This document shows, piece after piece, positions 18,040-26,483 of a stretch of DNA of 37,188 nt. Made by a program: the position numbers and the translations under genes. Position 1 is the first letter of the stretch. Each line of letters begins with the position of its first letter. Below the pieces are notes generated by a model. It did not search any database. It was not told where the DNA came from and worked only from the letters and a program-made list of their open reading frames with translations. This DNA comes from Actinomycetota bacterium (GTDB lineage Bacteria > Actinomycetota > Actinomycetes > Nanopelagicales > Nanopelagicaceae), in contig WLKQ01000007.1 in the NCBI GenBank assembly GCA_009701185.1, positions 1-37,188 on the forward strand. The letters run 5' to 3'.

Positions 18040-19662
18040 CTAACTTCTTAGCTCTGCAATGAGTTCGTTAATTGGACCTTCAATTTGATCACCGAATAGA
18101 TTCTTGCGATGTTCCTGTAAACGCTCTCCAAGGGCTTCAAGGGCACTTATGTGAGCTTGAGTTCCAGAAATACAACCCCTAATTGTATCAAAGCTACATT
18201 GTTGAAGTACCTTGCCAAGACCGATAAGTACTTCTCCGCCAATTAAATATTTCACTAACCATTGAGCAATCTCTGCAATCATGAGCGGCTTGCTAAATCC
18301 ATCCTTTAACAAATAGGCATGATTCGTAGCGATCTCTTCACCTGCCGCAATAAAAACTTCACCGGCCTCTTGTAGATTTCCTTGGCGCCACTGGCTAACC
18401 CCTTTTCGAAAGACTTGTCGCAAATCCGGTGCAGGATCACCACCGACTGCAGTCCCCATCGATGTGCGGAGGAATTTTCTTAGCGCATTACGATCGGCTT
18501 CATTCTGGACTAAATATTTAAGTGCATTTTCCCATGAGAGATCTGGGTTGTAGTTTGTTGTATCCCATAAGTAATCTCCGATTGTGTAGAGCGGAATCTG
18601 AGACATTTCAAACTGCAACATGGGATTTGAAACCAAGCCGGATGAGTACTTGTGTAAACCGGCTTCACGACCACGCACTGGCCCGATGTATAGATTTTTC
18701 TGAAGCCCACCATCGTTAACTGGAAAATTATCCCAATACAACGCCGGCCGCAGAGTTGTGCGTTCAAAAATTACAGCATCGGAAATATCTAGGTATTCAG
18801 AGATGATTGAGCGGCCAGTCCACATGATATTCACGCGGGCATGGAGTTCTTGGCCTAGTACCTGCAGATAAGGCTCATTTCCTCGACCTGAATAGTGCAT
18901 GGGGCACATAGTCAGCACAATATGTGGATCGAGGGCAACTAACTTGCTCCACACTCGGTTAGTAAAGTCTGCATGAGCCGCCGCCGTTGAAACATATCGC
19001 TTGATGTCTTCATCATGTTGTAGTTCCCAAGCGATGTCATCCCACAGCAATCCGAAATGTCTGGCACCTAAGTCAAAAAGCTGCTTATATCGATTAACCA
19101 CCGCATCTACATCGGCTTCATCGCTATACTTAACCGAGAGTCCAGGAGATACGCACACAGCCAGTTCAATTGCATTTTTGTGCCCGACCTCGATGAGTTC
19201 TTGGGTATGAGCCAAGAAAGTTTCATCAAAAAGGGATCGCCAGTTAAAGCGCTGCCAAGGGATATCTTTTGGAGCCAAGAAATACGTGTTCATGTTGTAG
19301 TCCCCGCAATATTTTAATGCGCGCACTCGTTGTTCATGGCTCCATGGCTTGCCATAAAAACCTTCCACTACTCCTCGTATCGGAAAGTCGGGCGCCTGAT
19401 TCATGGTGATAGTTGCCTCACCGGTATCAATCCAGGCAGTAAGTGCATTGAGGGCATAGCGGTAAGCATGATCTCTTTCAACACCAACAGTGGCAGTGAT
19501 CCTATTACCAGTCCGTGAAGCGGTAAGCGTAAAGCCCTCATGCTTACCTGCGCTGGATTTAACGATTGTAATATCGATTGACACTGCTTGAAGCTCGCGA
19601 GCATTCCAAAATGTGTCATGCAGAGTTTGGATACGTTGCGTTGCATGAGTTAGCGTGATCAT
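18040..19662 (-). CDS. GH84-type beta-N-acetylglucosaminidase, predicted cytoplasmic
   Basis: RGVVEGFYGKPWSHEQR, NTYFLAPKDIPW, and the putative catalytic Asp pair LLWDDI match GH84; no signal peptide seen. Confidence 0.9.
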   Translation of the reverse strand: MITLTHATQRIQTLHDTFWNARELQAVSIDITIVKSSAGKHEGFTLTASRTGNRITATVGVERDHAYRYALNALTAWIDTGEATITMNQAPDFPIRGVVEGFYGKPWSHEQRVRALKYCGDYNMNTYFLAPKDIPWQRFNWRSLFDETFLAHTQELIEVGHKNAIELAVCVSPGLSVKYSDEADVDAVVNRYKQLFDLGARHFGLLWDDIAWELQHDEDIKRYVSTAAAHADFTNRVWSKLVALDPHIVLTMCPMHYSGRGNEPYLQVLGQELHARVNIMWTGRSIISEYLDISDAVIFERTTLRPALYWDNFPVNDGGLQKNLYIGPVRGREAGLHKYSSGLVSNPMLQFEMSQIPLYTIGDYLWDTTNYNPDLSWENALKYLVQNEADRNALRKFLRTSMGTAVGGDPAPDLRQVFRKGVSQWRQGNLQEAGEVFIAAGEEIATNHAYLLKDGFSKPLMIAEIAQWLVKYLIGGEVLIGLGKVLQQCSFDTIRGCISGTQAHISALEALGERLQEHRKNLFGDQIEGPINELIAELRS

Positions 19663-20645
19663 TGCAGTAATACCTCTTTAGCCTGTGTCAGTAAGTGGGT
19701 CGAAAACGTATCGGGCATGGACGTAAAGTGATTGTGTGCAGCCGATAAAACAGCGCCAAATACTGGCGATATGGCGAGAATTTCTATGGAAGCTCTAGGA
19801 ATTAAACGCTTCACTTCATCTTCAAAATTCAGATCAAATATCTGACAGCCAGCAGTATGCAACCCGCCAGCCCTAATAATTGGTACACCTTCACCGTCAA
19901 ACTTTAGGCGTGAGTAAATTCCAAATACATCGAGGGCATGTTGCTTTGCGACTTTAATGACATTTTCACTAGCAATCACATCGCCCGAGATTGCCAAGTC
20001 AAAAATTAATGGTGCTAAAGATTCATCTAAGGAGATTCTGTCACGCGCAATTGCAGTAAAGAAATCTGTTATGTCACTGTACCCAAGTGTTTCGGGAATT
20101 ACAGTAAACATTTCACTCTTTGGAGTGATTCCGTGATGCATTCTGGCGATTGAATCAAGGCAGAGAGCAAGTAACTGTCCGGCACCACCTGCTTCACCTA
20201 AATCCATTCCCATGGTCTGCACCGTAGTAACACCATCATGTCCAGTGGTTTTACCGCCTGTACCTGCGATAGAAACAATGCCGATGCCATTTGGAATTCC
20301 CGCATAGAGTGCGGCGAATGAGTCATTCATCAAATGGATTGCTCCGCTAAGTTTTAAACTGGGCATGGTCGATGCAAACATAGACTTGTCTTCATCCCAA
20401 TCAATTCCAGCAAGCGCGAATGTAGATCCCACAATGTCATCAATGGTAATTCCTGCATTGGTGATGGCGATCGCTATGAGTTCTTCTAAACCGGCAGTAA
20501 CGGCTTTTAATCCAATTCGCTCCCAGTTTGCTCCACCATTAGCTGCAGAGCCGAGAATATTTCCATCGAGATCGGCAAGAACTGCGTGGGTCTTTGTGCC
20601 ACCACCATCGATCCCTAATAAGGCTTTAGTCATTAAAAGCCCCAA
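19659..20645 (-). CDS. BadF/BadG/BcrA/BcrD-family kinase (N-acetylglucosamine kinase-like)
   Basis: ALLGIDGGGTKTHAVLADLDGNILG phosphate-binding motif; GIVSIAGTGGKTTGHDG. The start may instead be the internal Met at 20633. Confidence 0.88.
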   Translation of the reverse strand: MGLLMTKALLGIDGGGTKTHAVLADLDGNILGSAANGGANWERIGLKAVTAGLEELIAIAITNAGITIDDIVGSTFALAGIDWDEDKSMFASTMPSLKLSGAIHLMNDSFAALYAGIPNGIGIVSIAGTGGKTTGHDGVTTVQTMGMDLGEAGGAGQLLALCLDSIARMHHGITPKSEMFTVIPETLGYSDITDFFTAIARDRISLDESLAPLIFDLAISGDVIASENVIKVAKQHALDVFGIYSRLKFDGEGVPIIRAGGLHTAGCQIFDLNFEDEVKRLIPRASIEILAISPVFGAVLSAAHNHFTSMPDTFSTHLLTQAKEVLLQ

Positions 20646-21909
20646 TCATTCCGGCGTTTTCTCGTTTTAAATCGGCCCACAGCGCTTGGGCATCGGTGAT
20701 ATCTGGGCCGATGGGGTTGCTGATGAGCGCTCGTAGTGCGCTATCTGCGTCGCCATTTACCGCAGCATCGATGGTGAGCCGTTCAAAATCTTTCACTGAG
20801 CGAACTAGCGCATCTATATCTGCACGCATAGCAGTAGTTTGTATTGAAGTAGCGCCTTTAGATGAAATGATTGCGGGAATCTCCATCACAGCATCATCTG
20901 GGAATCCAGGAACTGCACCATTATTTAACGTGTTAACGATATGAGTTGTCCCAGCATTGTTATGGATATCGGCCATGAGTTCTGCGGCTGAATCAGAGTA
21001 ATAAGCACCACCGCGTTGCATAAGTTCCTCTGGCTTAGTTACTAGAGTTTCGTCCTTAAATTTCTCTAACAGAATCTCTTCAATCTTCATCACTTCACTT
21101 GCACGGGTTGGATTATTGGATTGATAACTGATCCACTCTTTTTCAGCGTAGTAATATAAAAGGTAATAGTTGGGGATTGCATCCAGCAAATCAATAGAAC
21201 TTTGAGTCCATGCAGGAGAGTCACCCGGCTTACCTTTTTCAACGGTCAAACCTCGAAACGCGGCAATGGCAGCTGTGCTTCTATTCTCACCATTTACATG
21301 AACTGAACGAATCCAAGAGAGATGATTCAGGCCAACATAATCAAACTCGACTGAGGCAGAATCCACTCCTAATGCATCGGCTATCTCAATGCGAGTATTC
21401 CAAGGGACATTACATAAACCAATAGTTCTTAACTGCGGAACCTCTTGAATCAGTGCTTGAGTAATTAAACCAGCCGGATTAGTGAAGTTTAAGAGGATAG
21501 CCGTAGGTGCTTCCTCAAGAATTGTTTGGGCAATGTGCAAGGCAACTGGAATTGTTCGAAGTGCTTTAGCAAAACCGCCTACTCCCACGGTTTCCTGTCC
21601 GACTAAATTGTATTTGCGCCCTAATAGCTCATCACGGTGTCGTGCCGCCTGGGTTCCCACTCTAAATTGGCTCACTACAAAAGAAGAGCCACGTATGCCT
21701 GCACGTAAATCAGTGCCATAGTCGATGGTGATATTTACATGGGCGGCCTTGATCATGCGCTTAGCAAAGCGAGCGATAATCTCTAACTTTGTATTTTCAA
21801 TATCAACCAGATGGATATGCGTTATCGGCAGGCGGTTATGTCTTTTGATAATCCCATCGATGAGTTCAGGGGTATATGTGGATCCCCCTCCAATAACCGC
21901 TAATTTCAT
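20626..21909 (-). CDS. GH4 family 6-phospho-beta-glucosidase-like enzyme
   Basis: N-terminal KLAVIGGGSTYTPELIDG (NAD binding), LLNFTNPAGLITQAL, GLCNVPWNTR, YVGLNHLSW. Confidence 0.92.
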   Translation of the reverse strand: MKLAVIGGGSTYTPELIDGIIKRHNRLPITHIHLVDIENTKLEIIARFAKRMIKAAHVNITIDYGTDLRAGIRGSSFVVSQFRVGTQAARHRDELLGRKYNLVGQETVGVGGFAKALRTIPVALHIAQTILEEAPTAILLNFTNPAGLITQALIQEVPQLRTIGLCNVPWNTRIEIADALGVDSASVEFDYVGLNHLSWIRSVHVNGENRSTAAIAAFRGLTVEKGKPGDSPAWTQSSIDLLDAIPNYYLLYYYAEKEWISYQSNNPTRASEVMKIEEILLEKFKDETLVTKPEELMQRGGAYYSDSAAELMADIHNNAGTTHIVNTLNNGAVPGFPDDAVMEIPAIISSKGATSIQTTAMRADIDALVRSVKDFERLTIDAAVNGDADSALRALISNPIGPDITDAQALWADLKRENAGMIGAFND

Positions 21910-23120
21910 TACTTAGATCCAACGACTTTTCGCACTGCCCCTAAGGACTTACTCTCAAAGACAATGTCGCATGCGGTGCGCGTGGCAATTGAGAGCGCAC
22001 CGACAAGAATGCCAGTATCACCCAGGGTTGAAATTTCGATTCGCGGCGCGAATGGCACTACTTGCGAGACCAGGGACTTGATTGGCTCTAAGAAAAACCC
22101 TGCAGCACGTCCAATACCACCGGCTAAGACCACGAGTTCAACATCAGTAACCGCCGCAATTGCAGCAACATAGAGGGCAATACGTTCGGCTTCAACTGCC
22201 ACTACGGCTTTTCCGAGTTCATCGTTGGCCTTGGCGGCGTTGAGTATGTCAACGGTTGAATAAGGTGCTTTCAAAATACTTTTAGGAAATTTTTTAGCCA
22301 GCGTTTGTGCAATCTCTGCAATCGAATCTCCAGATGGGTTGGTTGCACTTCGATGTATATCTAAAGGATTACCAAATGGAACGTAGAAGATTTCTCCAGC
22401 GGCTCCACGGTGGCCACGTAAAAGTTTTCCGTTCAGCACTAAACCAGAACCTAAGCCAGAGCCCACAGATAAAACCGCAAAGTTTTCAATATCTCGACCA
22501 TGTCCGGCGAATTGCTCGGCAACAGTCACAAGATTGATATCGTTTTCTAACGCTGGTTTCATACCAAACTCTTTTTCAATCAGCGCAGAGAGATTTACTC
22601 CATCGAGTGAGCCAATAGTTCCAGCAATCGAGATAACTCCCGTTGCATGATTGATAACACCAGGGGTACCTACAACTATTGAGGCAACATCTTTAAGCCT
22701 GAATCCAGATGTTGTAAGAACTTGGTCAACTGCTTGATGCATTGTTGTCACTAAATCTTTAAGCTCTAGCGACTTCACCGGTACGGAGTTTTCGGCGCGC
22801 ATTACTTGGTTGAGATCTCCAATAGCTGCACGAATAAATCGTGAGCCAATATCAATAGCTAAACTGACTTTTACATCATTTACTGCCTCATAAACAGAAC
22901 GAGCCCGGCGAGGATCTTCAGCACCTGGAGTGAACTCTTGGACTAGGCCGTACTCACTTAAACTGCGCAAAATATCGGCCGTGGTTGGTTTAGATAGACC
23001 AATTAATCGCGCAACTTGAGCTGCGTGCAGCGCGCCTTCCTGGCGCAAAATATCCAGGACTCCACGCTCGTTGATCTCTCGCATCAGCGAGGGAACGGCG
23101 GCAACGGTTTTTTTACTCAT
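21909..23120 (-). CDS. ROK family transcriptional regulator
   Basis: N-terminal winged HTH (RLIGLSKPTTADILRSLSEYGLVQE) plus a ROK domain (LAIDIGSRFIRAAIGDL, LENDINLVTVAE, GLGSGLVLNGKLLRGHRGAAGE). Confidence 0.92.
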   Translation of the reverse strand: MSKKTVAAVPSLMREINERGVLDILRQEGALHAAQVARLIGLSKPTTADILRSLSEYGLVQEFTPGAEDPRRARSVYEAVNDVKVSLAIDIGSRFIRAAIGDLNQVMRAENSVPVKSLELKDLVTTMHQAVDQVLTTSGFRLKDVASIVVGTPGVINHATGVISIAGTIGSLDGVNLSALIEKEFGMKPALENDINLVTVAEQFAGHGRDIENFAVLSVGSGLGSGLVLNGKLLRGHRGAAGEIFYVPFGNPLDIHRSATNPSGDSIAEIAQTLAKKFPKSILKAPYSTVDILNAAKANDELGKAVVAVEAERIALYVAAIAAVTDVELVVLAGGIGRAAGFFLEPIKSLVSQVVPFAPRIEISTLGDTGILVGALSIATRTACDIVFESKSLGAVRKVVGSK

Positions 23121-24014
23121 CTAGCCTTTAACTCCAGTCAAAGTAACGCCTTCGATAAAGACCTTTTGTGAGAAGAAGAAAATAATAATAACAGGAGCCA
23201 TGAAAAGCGCAGAAGCCGTCATCATCATATTCGTATCAACATGGTGGATTCCTTGGAAAGCGTTCAATCCAATACCTAGAGTCCAAAGATCCTCATTTTC
23301 GACGATATAGAGGAGTGGTCCAAAGAAATCGTTCCACGAGCCCAGGAAGGCAAAGAGTGCAATTGCAGAGATTGCTGGTTTTGCTAGTGGCACAATGATT
23401 CGCATCATCAACTTGAATTCACTGCATCCATCGATTCGAGCGGCATCTGAAATTTCATCAGGAATTGACGTGAAGAACTGTCTCAATAAAAAGATAGAGA
23501 ATGCGCTTGCAAAGAAAGAAGGAACAATTAGTGGCAAGAACGATGGAATCCAGTGTAGACGGGAGAAAATAATGTACACAGGAATCATTGTGACTTGCCC
23601 AGGCAACATCATGGTCGACAAAATAATCAGAAATGTCGTTTGGCGACCTTTCCATTGCAGTCGAGATAAAACGTAGGCGGGAGGAACGCTGGAGACAACG
23701 GTTCCGATAGTTCCCATAATGGAAACAAAGAGTGTATTGAGTGTCCACTTAAGAAATGGAACTGCAGTAAATATGTCTATGTAGTTATGCCATACAAATG
23801 GGTGCGGCCATAACGAGCGTGTTTCTGCCTGTCCCTTGCTCATCAAAGAGATGACGACAACTAAATAGAGAGGAAGGATAAAGATTGCCGAAAGACCAAT
23901 AAGAAGCGAGTGATTACCCACCATGTGTAAGAATTGATTCCACTTTTTAGCTCGCCTGGCTTTGCGAGAGTGAGTATCGATCTCAGCGAGCTTCTCAGGT
24001 GTGTAGGTACTCAT
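23121..24014 (-). CDS. Carbohydrate ABC transporter permease (MalG/CUT1 type)
   Basis: EAA-loop-like ISDAARIDGCSEFKLMMRIIVPLAKPAISAIALFAFLGSWNDFFGPL. Confidence 0.94.
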   Translation of the reverse strand: MSTYTPEKLAEIDTHSRKARRAKKWNQFLHMVGNHSLLIGLSAIFILPLYLVVVISLMSKGQAETRSLWPHPFVWHNYIDIFTAVPFLKWTLNTLFVSIMGTIGTVVSSVPPAYVLSRLQWKGRQTTFLIILSTMMLPGQVTMIPVYIIFSRLHWIPSFLPLIVPSFFASAFSIFLLRQFFTSIPDEISDAARIDGCSEFKLMMRIIVPLAKPAISAIALFAFLGSWNDFFGPLLYIVENEDLWTLGIGLNAFQGIHHVDTNMMMTASALFMAPVIIIFFFSQKVFIEGVTLTGVKG

Positions 24015-24976
24015 TTAAAGAGGGATCCATTCGGATAATGAACCCAACGCTTTTGGGTTTTTAGAATAACTAATGTGCAAAGCAACGTGATTACTAGCAA
24101 GACCCAGGCAAGGGCTGAGGCATAGCCCATTTCATAGGCTTTAAAGGCGCTGTGATAGATATGTGTTGCATAGAAATACATTGAGTGTGAATAGTCGTTG
24201 ACTTGGCCCGATGCTACATAGGCCTGAGTGAAGTATTGGAAACTTCCAATGACACCGGTGACAGTTGAGAAAAAGATCACCGGCGTCATCAGAGGTAGTG
24301 TGATGTATCTAAATGATTGCCAACCAGATGCTCCTTCGAGTTCGGCTGCCTCATACAGCGAGGTCGGAACATCGAGAAGACCGGCAAGAAAGATAATCAT
24401 GGTATCGCCGATACCCCATAGTCCGAGAAGAATTAAGCCCCACTTGGACCACGCTGGATCCATAAACCAAAATGGCGGTTCTTTGATGCCAATTGCTTCA
24501 AGCATTTTATTGATAGGCCCATATGCTGGATTAAAGATATAGGTAAATGCCATGGTTCCAGCAACGGCTGGAACCATGGAGGGTAAAAAGAATATTGTAC
24601 GGTAAATACTACTTCCACGTTTGGGCTTAGTTAAAACCCAAGCAGTGAAAATTGCGAAACAGATTCGCAATGGAATGCTAATCGCAGAAATCCAAATAGT
24701 ATTTTTTAGAGCTTTCCAAAAATCATCATCTTCAAAAAACATTCGATGAAAGTTATCGAGCCCGACCCATTGTGGCGTCTCTATCAAGTTGAACTTAGTA
24801 AATGACTGATAAAAACTTGACACCATTGGGTATGCAGTAAAAAAGATTATTCCAAATAGCCATGGGGATAGGCACAGGAAGATGAAGAGACGAGGGACTT
24901 TGAGTTTCTTTCGCGGTGGCGCAATATCCCCCTTCTTTTTGAAGGGGGATATTGCATGTGCCCTCGTTAGTGACAT
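24011..24976 (-). CDS. Carbohydrate ABC transporter permease (MalF/CUT1 type)
   Basis: EAA loop YEAAELEGASGWQSFRYITLPLMTPVIFF; FLPSMVPAVAGTMAFTYIFNP. Confidence 0.93.
   Translation of the reverse strand: MSLTRAHAISPFKKKGDIAPPRKKLKVPRLFIFLCLSPWLFGIIFFTAYPMVSSFYQSFTKFNLIETPQWVGLDNFHRMFFEDDDFWKALKNTIWISAISIPLRICFAIFTAWVLTKPKRGSSIYRTIFFLPSMVPAVAGTMAFTYIFNPAYGPINKMLEAIGIKEPPFWFMDPAWSKWGLILLGLWGIGDTMIIFLAGLLDVPTSLYEAAELEGASGWQSFRYITLPLMTPVIFFSTVTGVIGSFQYFTQAYVASGQVNDYSHSMYFYATHIYHSAFKAYEMGYASALAWVLLVITLLCTLVILKTQKRWVHYPNGSLFK
24550..24579. repeat. Perfect 13-bp inverted repeat (4-nt loop) inside the MalF-like permease gene
   Basis: CCATGGTTCCAGC-AACG-GCTGGAACCATGG. Confidence 0.93.
24921..24955. 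repeat. Perfect 15-bp inverted repeat (5-nt loop) inside the 5' end of the MalF-like permease gene
   Basis: GCAATATCCCCCTTC-TTTTT-GAAGGGGGATATTGC; about 33 nt downstream of the SBP stop in transcription order. Confidence 0.95.
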
Positions 24977-24987
24977 TAAGTAGGTGC

Positions 24988-26349
24988 TTAGTTATTTCTT
25001 ACAATGATCTGATTAACTCTTTGAGCTAAATCAGCGAGTGCAGTCTTGATATTTGCTGTATCTCCGGCTTGCCATGAAGCCATCAGATTCTGAAGCATAG
25101 ATTCCTCTAAGTGCTCTCCAGTATTTTGAACTGTGTGATAAGCAGTCCTTGGATGCTCAGTAATATCGTAGATTGGTTGATACCAAGCTGGATAGTTAGC
25201 TGGACGAGCTTCTTTTGTTAGAAGTGAAGAAGGTGCACCGTTTGCCCCATCCCACGCAACCGCAAGCTTTGTATCGGTAGCAAGTGCCTTCATGACGATC
25301 CATGCATCCTTTACATTCTTTGAACCCTTTGAGATTCCCATTTGGCCTTGACCAATTACACCAGAGCCGTAAGCGCTGATATTAGATGGAGATACTGGGA
25401 AGCCAGCGATACCAAAGTTGACCTTAGCTGTGCACTTATCGGCCATAGCCCAATCATCACCAGTACAAAACATTGGTGACATCCAGTTTGCATCCCACTT
25501 CATAGCGACTCGACCAGAGATAAAGTCATGATCAGTTCCTGACCATTCTCCGCCTCTTCCTGCTACGAATTTAGTAAGGAGCTTGCTTCCCTTAGCAAAA
25601 TCTCCACCACCATAAACCTTAGCGATGAAATCTTTCTGCCAAGCAAATGCTTCTGCCCATTTACGGTCAGTTGAGAATGCCGAAGAATTTCCGCCATACC
25701 ACTTAGCACCAAACATTTGCCCAAGCCACATGGAGTCCATATCGAAACCGTAATAACCAGCCCAAGGTAAGAACCCTGCAGCCTTGATACTTCCATCAGC
25801 ATTAAATGTTGTTAGCTTTTGTGAGTAAGTAAGTAGCTCAGTTGTTGTCTTAGGTGGGTTTGCAAATCCAGCTTTGCTCAAAAGATCCTTGTTGTAATAA
25901 AAACCAAAGACTTCAGAGTACAAAGGCAACGCACAACGCTTATAGTTTGAAATGGAGGATGCAACTGATGCAGCATTAAATGTCGCTGACATGTTGATTC
26001 CGTTTTTACCGGAAATAAGGGCGTTCAAATTCTGCCATGCACCAGTTCCGCAGAACCAACCAAGGTTTCCATTTCCATTTGAAATAGAGATATCTGGGCC
26101 ATTACCTGCGTTAATTGCAGCAAGTGATTTAGCCATATCGATGCTTCCAACGGACTTAATATCTAAACCAGGGTTTGCGGTTTCGATGCGCTTTATTGCG
26201 GCATCCCACATTGCAAGGTTTCCACCGCTATACGGTGACCAGACTGTTACTGTTCGCGTTGCAGCCTGTGCTCCAGTTGCAGCAGCTACGAGGCTGCTGG
26301 CTACTAGAGCGATCACTGCAATTGAAGCGAACATGCGATTTTTTCTCAT
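24988..26349 (-). CDS. Extracellular sugar-binding protein of a CUT1 ABC transporter
   Basis: Sec signal MRKNRMFASIAVIALVASSLVAAATGAQA; binding-protein core VTVWSPYSGGNLAMWDAAIKRIETANPGLDI. Start 26349 is chosen because AAAGGAG lies 8 nt upstream. Confidence 0.92.
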   Translation of the reverse strand: MRKNRMFASIAVIALVASSLVAAATGAQAATRTVTVWSPYSGGNLAMWDAAIKRIETANPGLDIKSVGSIDMAKSLAAINAGNGPDISISNGNGNLGWFCGTGAWQNLNALISGKNGINMSATFNAASVASSISNYKRCALPLYSEVFGFYYNKDLLSKAGFANPPKTTTELLTYSQKLTTFNADGSIKAAGFLPWAGYYGFDMDSMWLGQMFGAKWYGGNSSAFSTDRKWAEAFAWQKDFIAKVYGGGDFAKGSKLLTKFVAGRGGEWSGTDHDFISGRVAMKWDANWMSPMFCTGDDWAMADKCTAKVNFGIAGFPVSPSNISAYGSGVIGQGQMGISKGSKNVKDAWIVMKALATDTKLAVAWDGANGAPSSLLTKEARPANYPAWYQPIYDITEHPRTAYHTVQNTGEHLEESMLQNLMASWQAGDTANIKTALADLAQRVNQIIVRNN

Positions 26350-26401
26350 GTCTTCTCCTTTGTCACTTAACTTTGGGTAAGTCCACAAAAAGCCCACGCC
26401 A

Positions 26402-26442
26402 TTGTGTTAGGAAACCTACCGCTTTGTGTTAGGTTACCTTAC
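26402..26442. promoter_or_regulatory. Tandem operator-like imperfect palindromes, candidate ROK regulator site
   Basis: The decamer TTGTGTTAGG occurs at 26402 and again at 26424 (22 bp apart). Each leads into a palindrome: TAGGAAACCTA, and GTTAGGTTACCTTAC. Located upstream of the SBP-led operon. Confidence 0.6.
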
Positions 26443-26483
26443 AGAGTTTTCAGAGATGGTCAAGGCCTTATGAGGGGGGAGCT

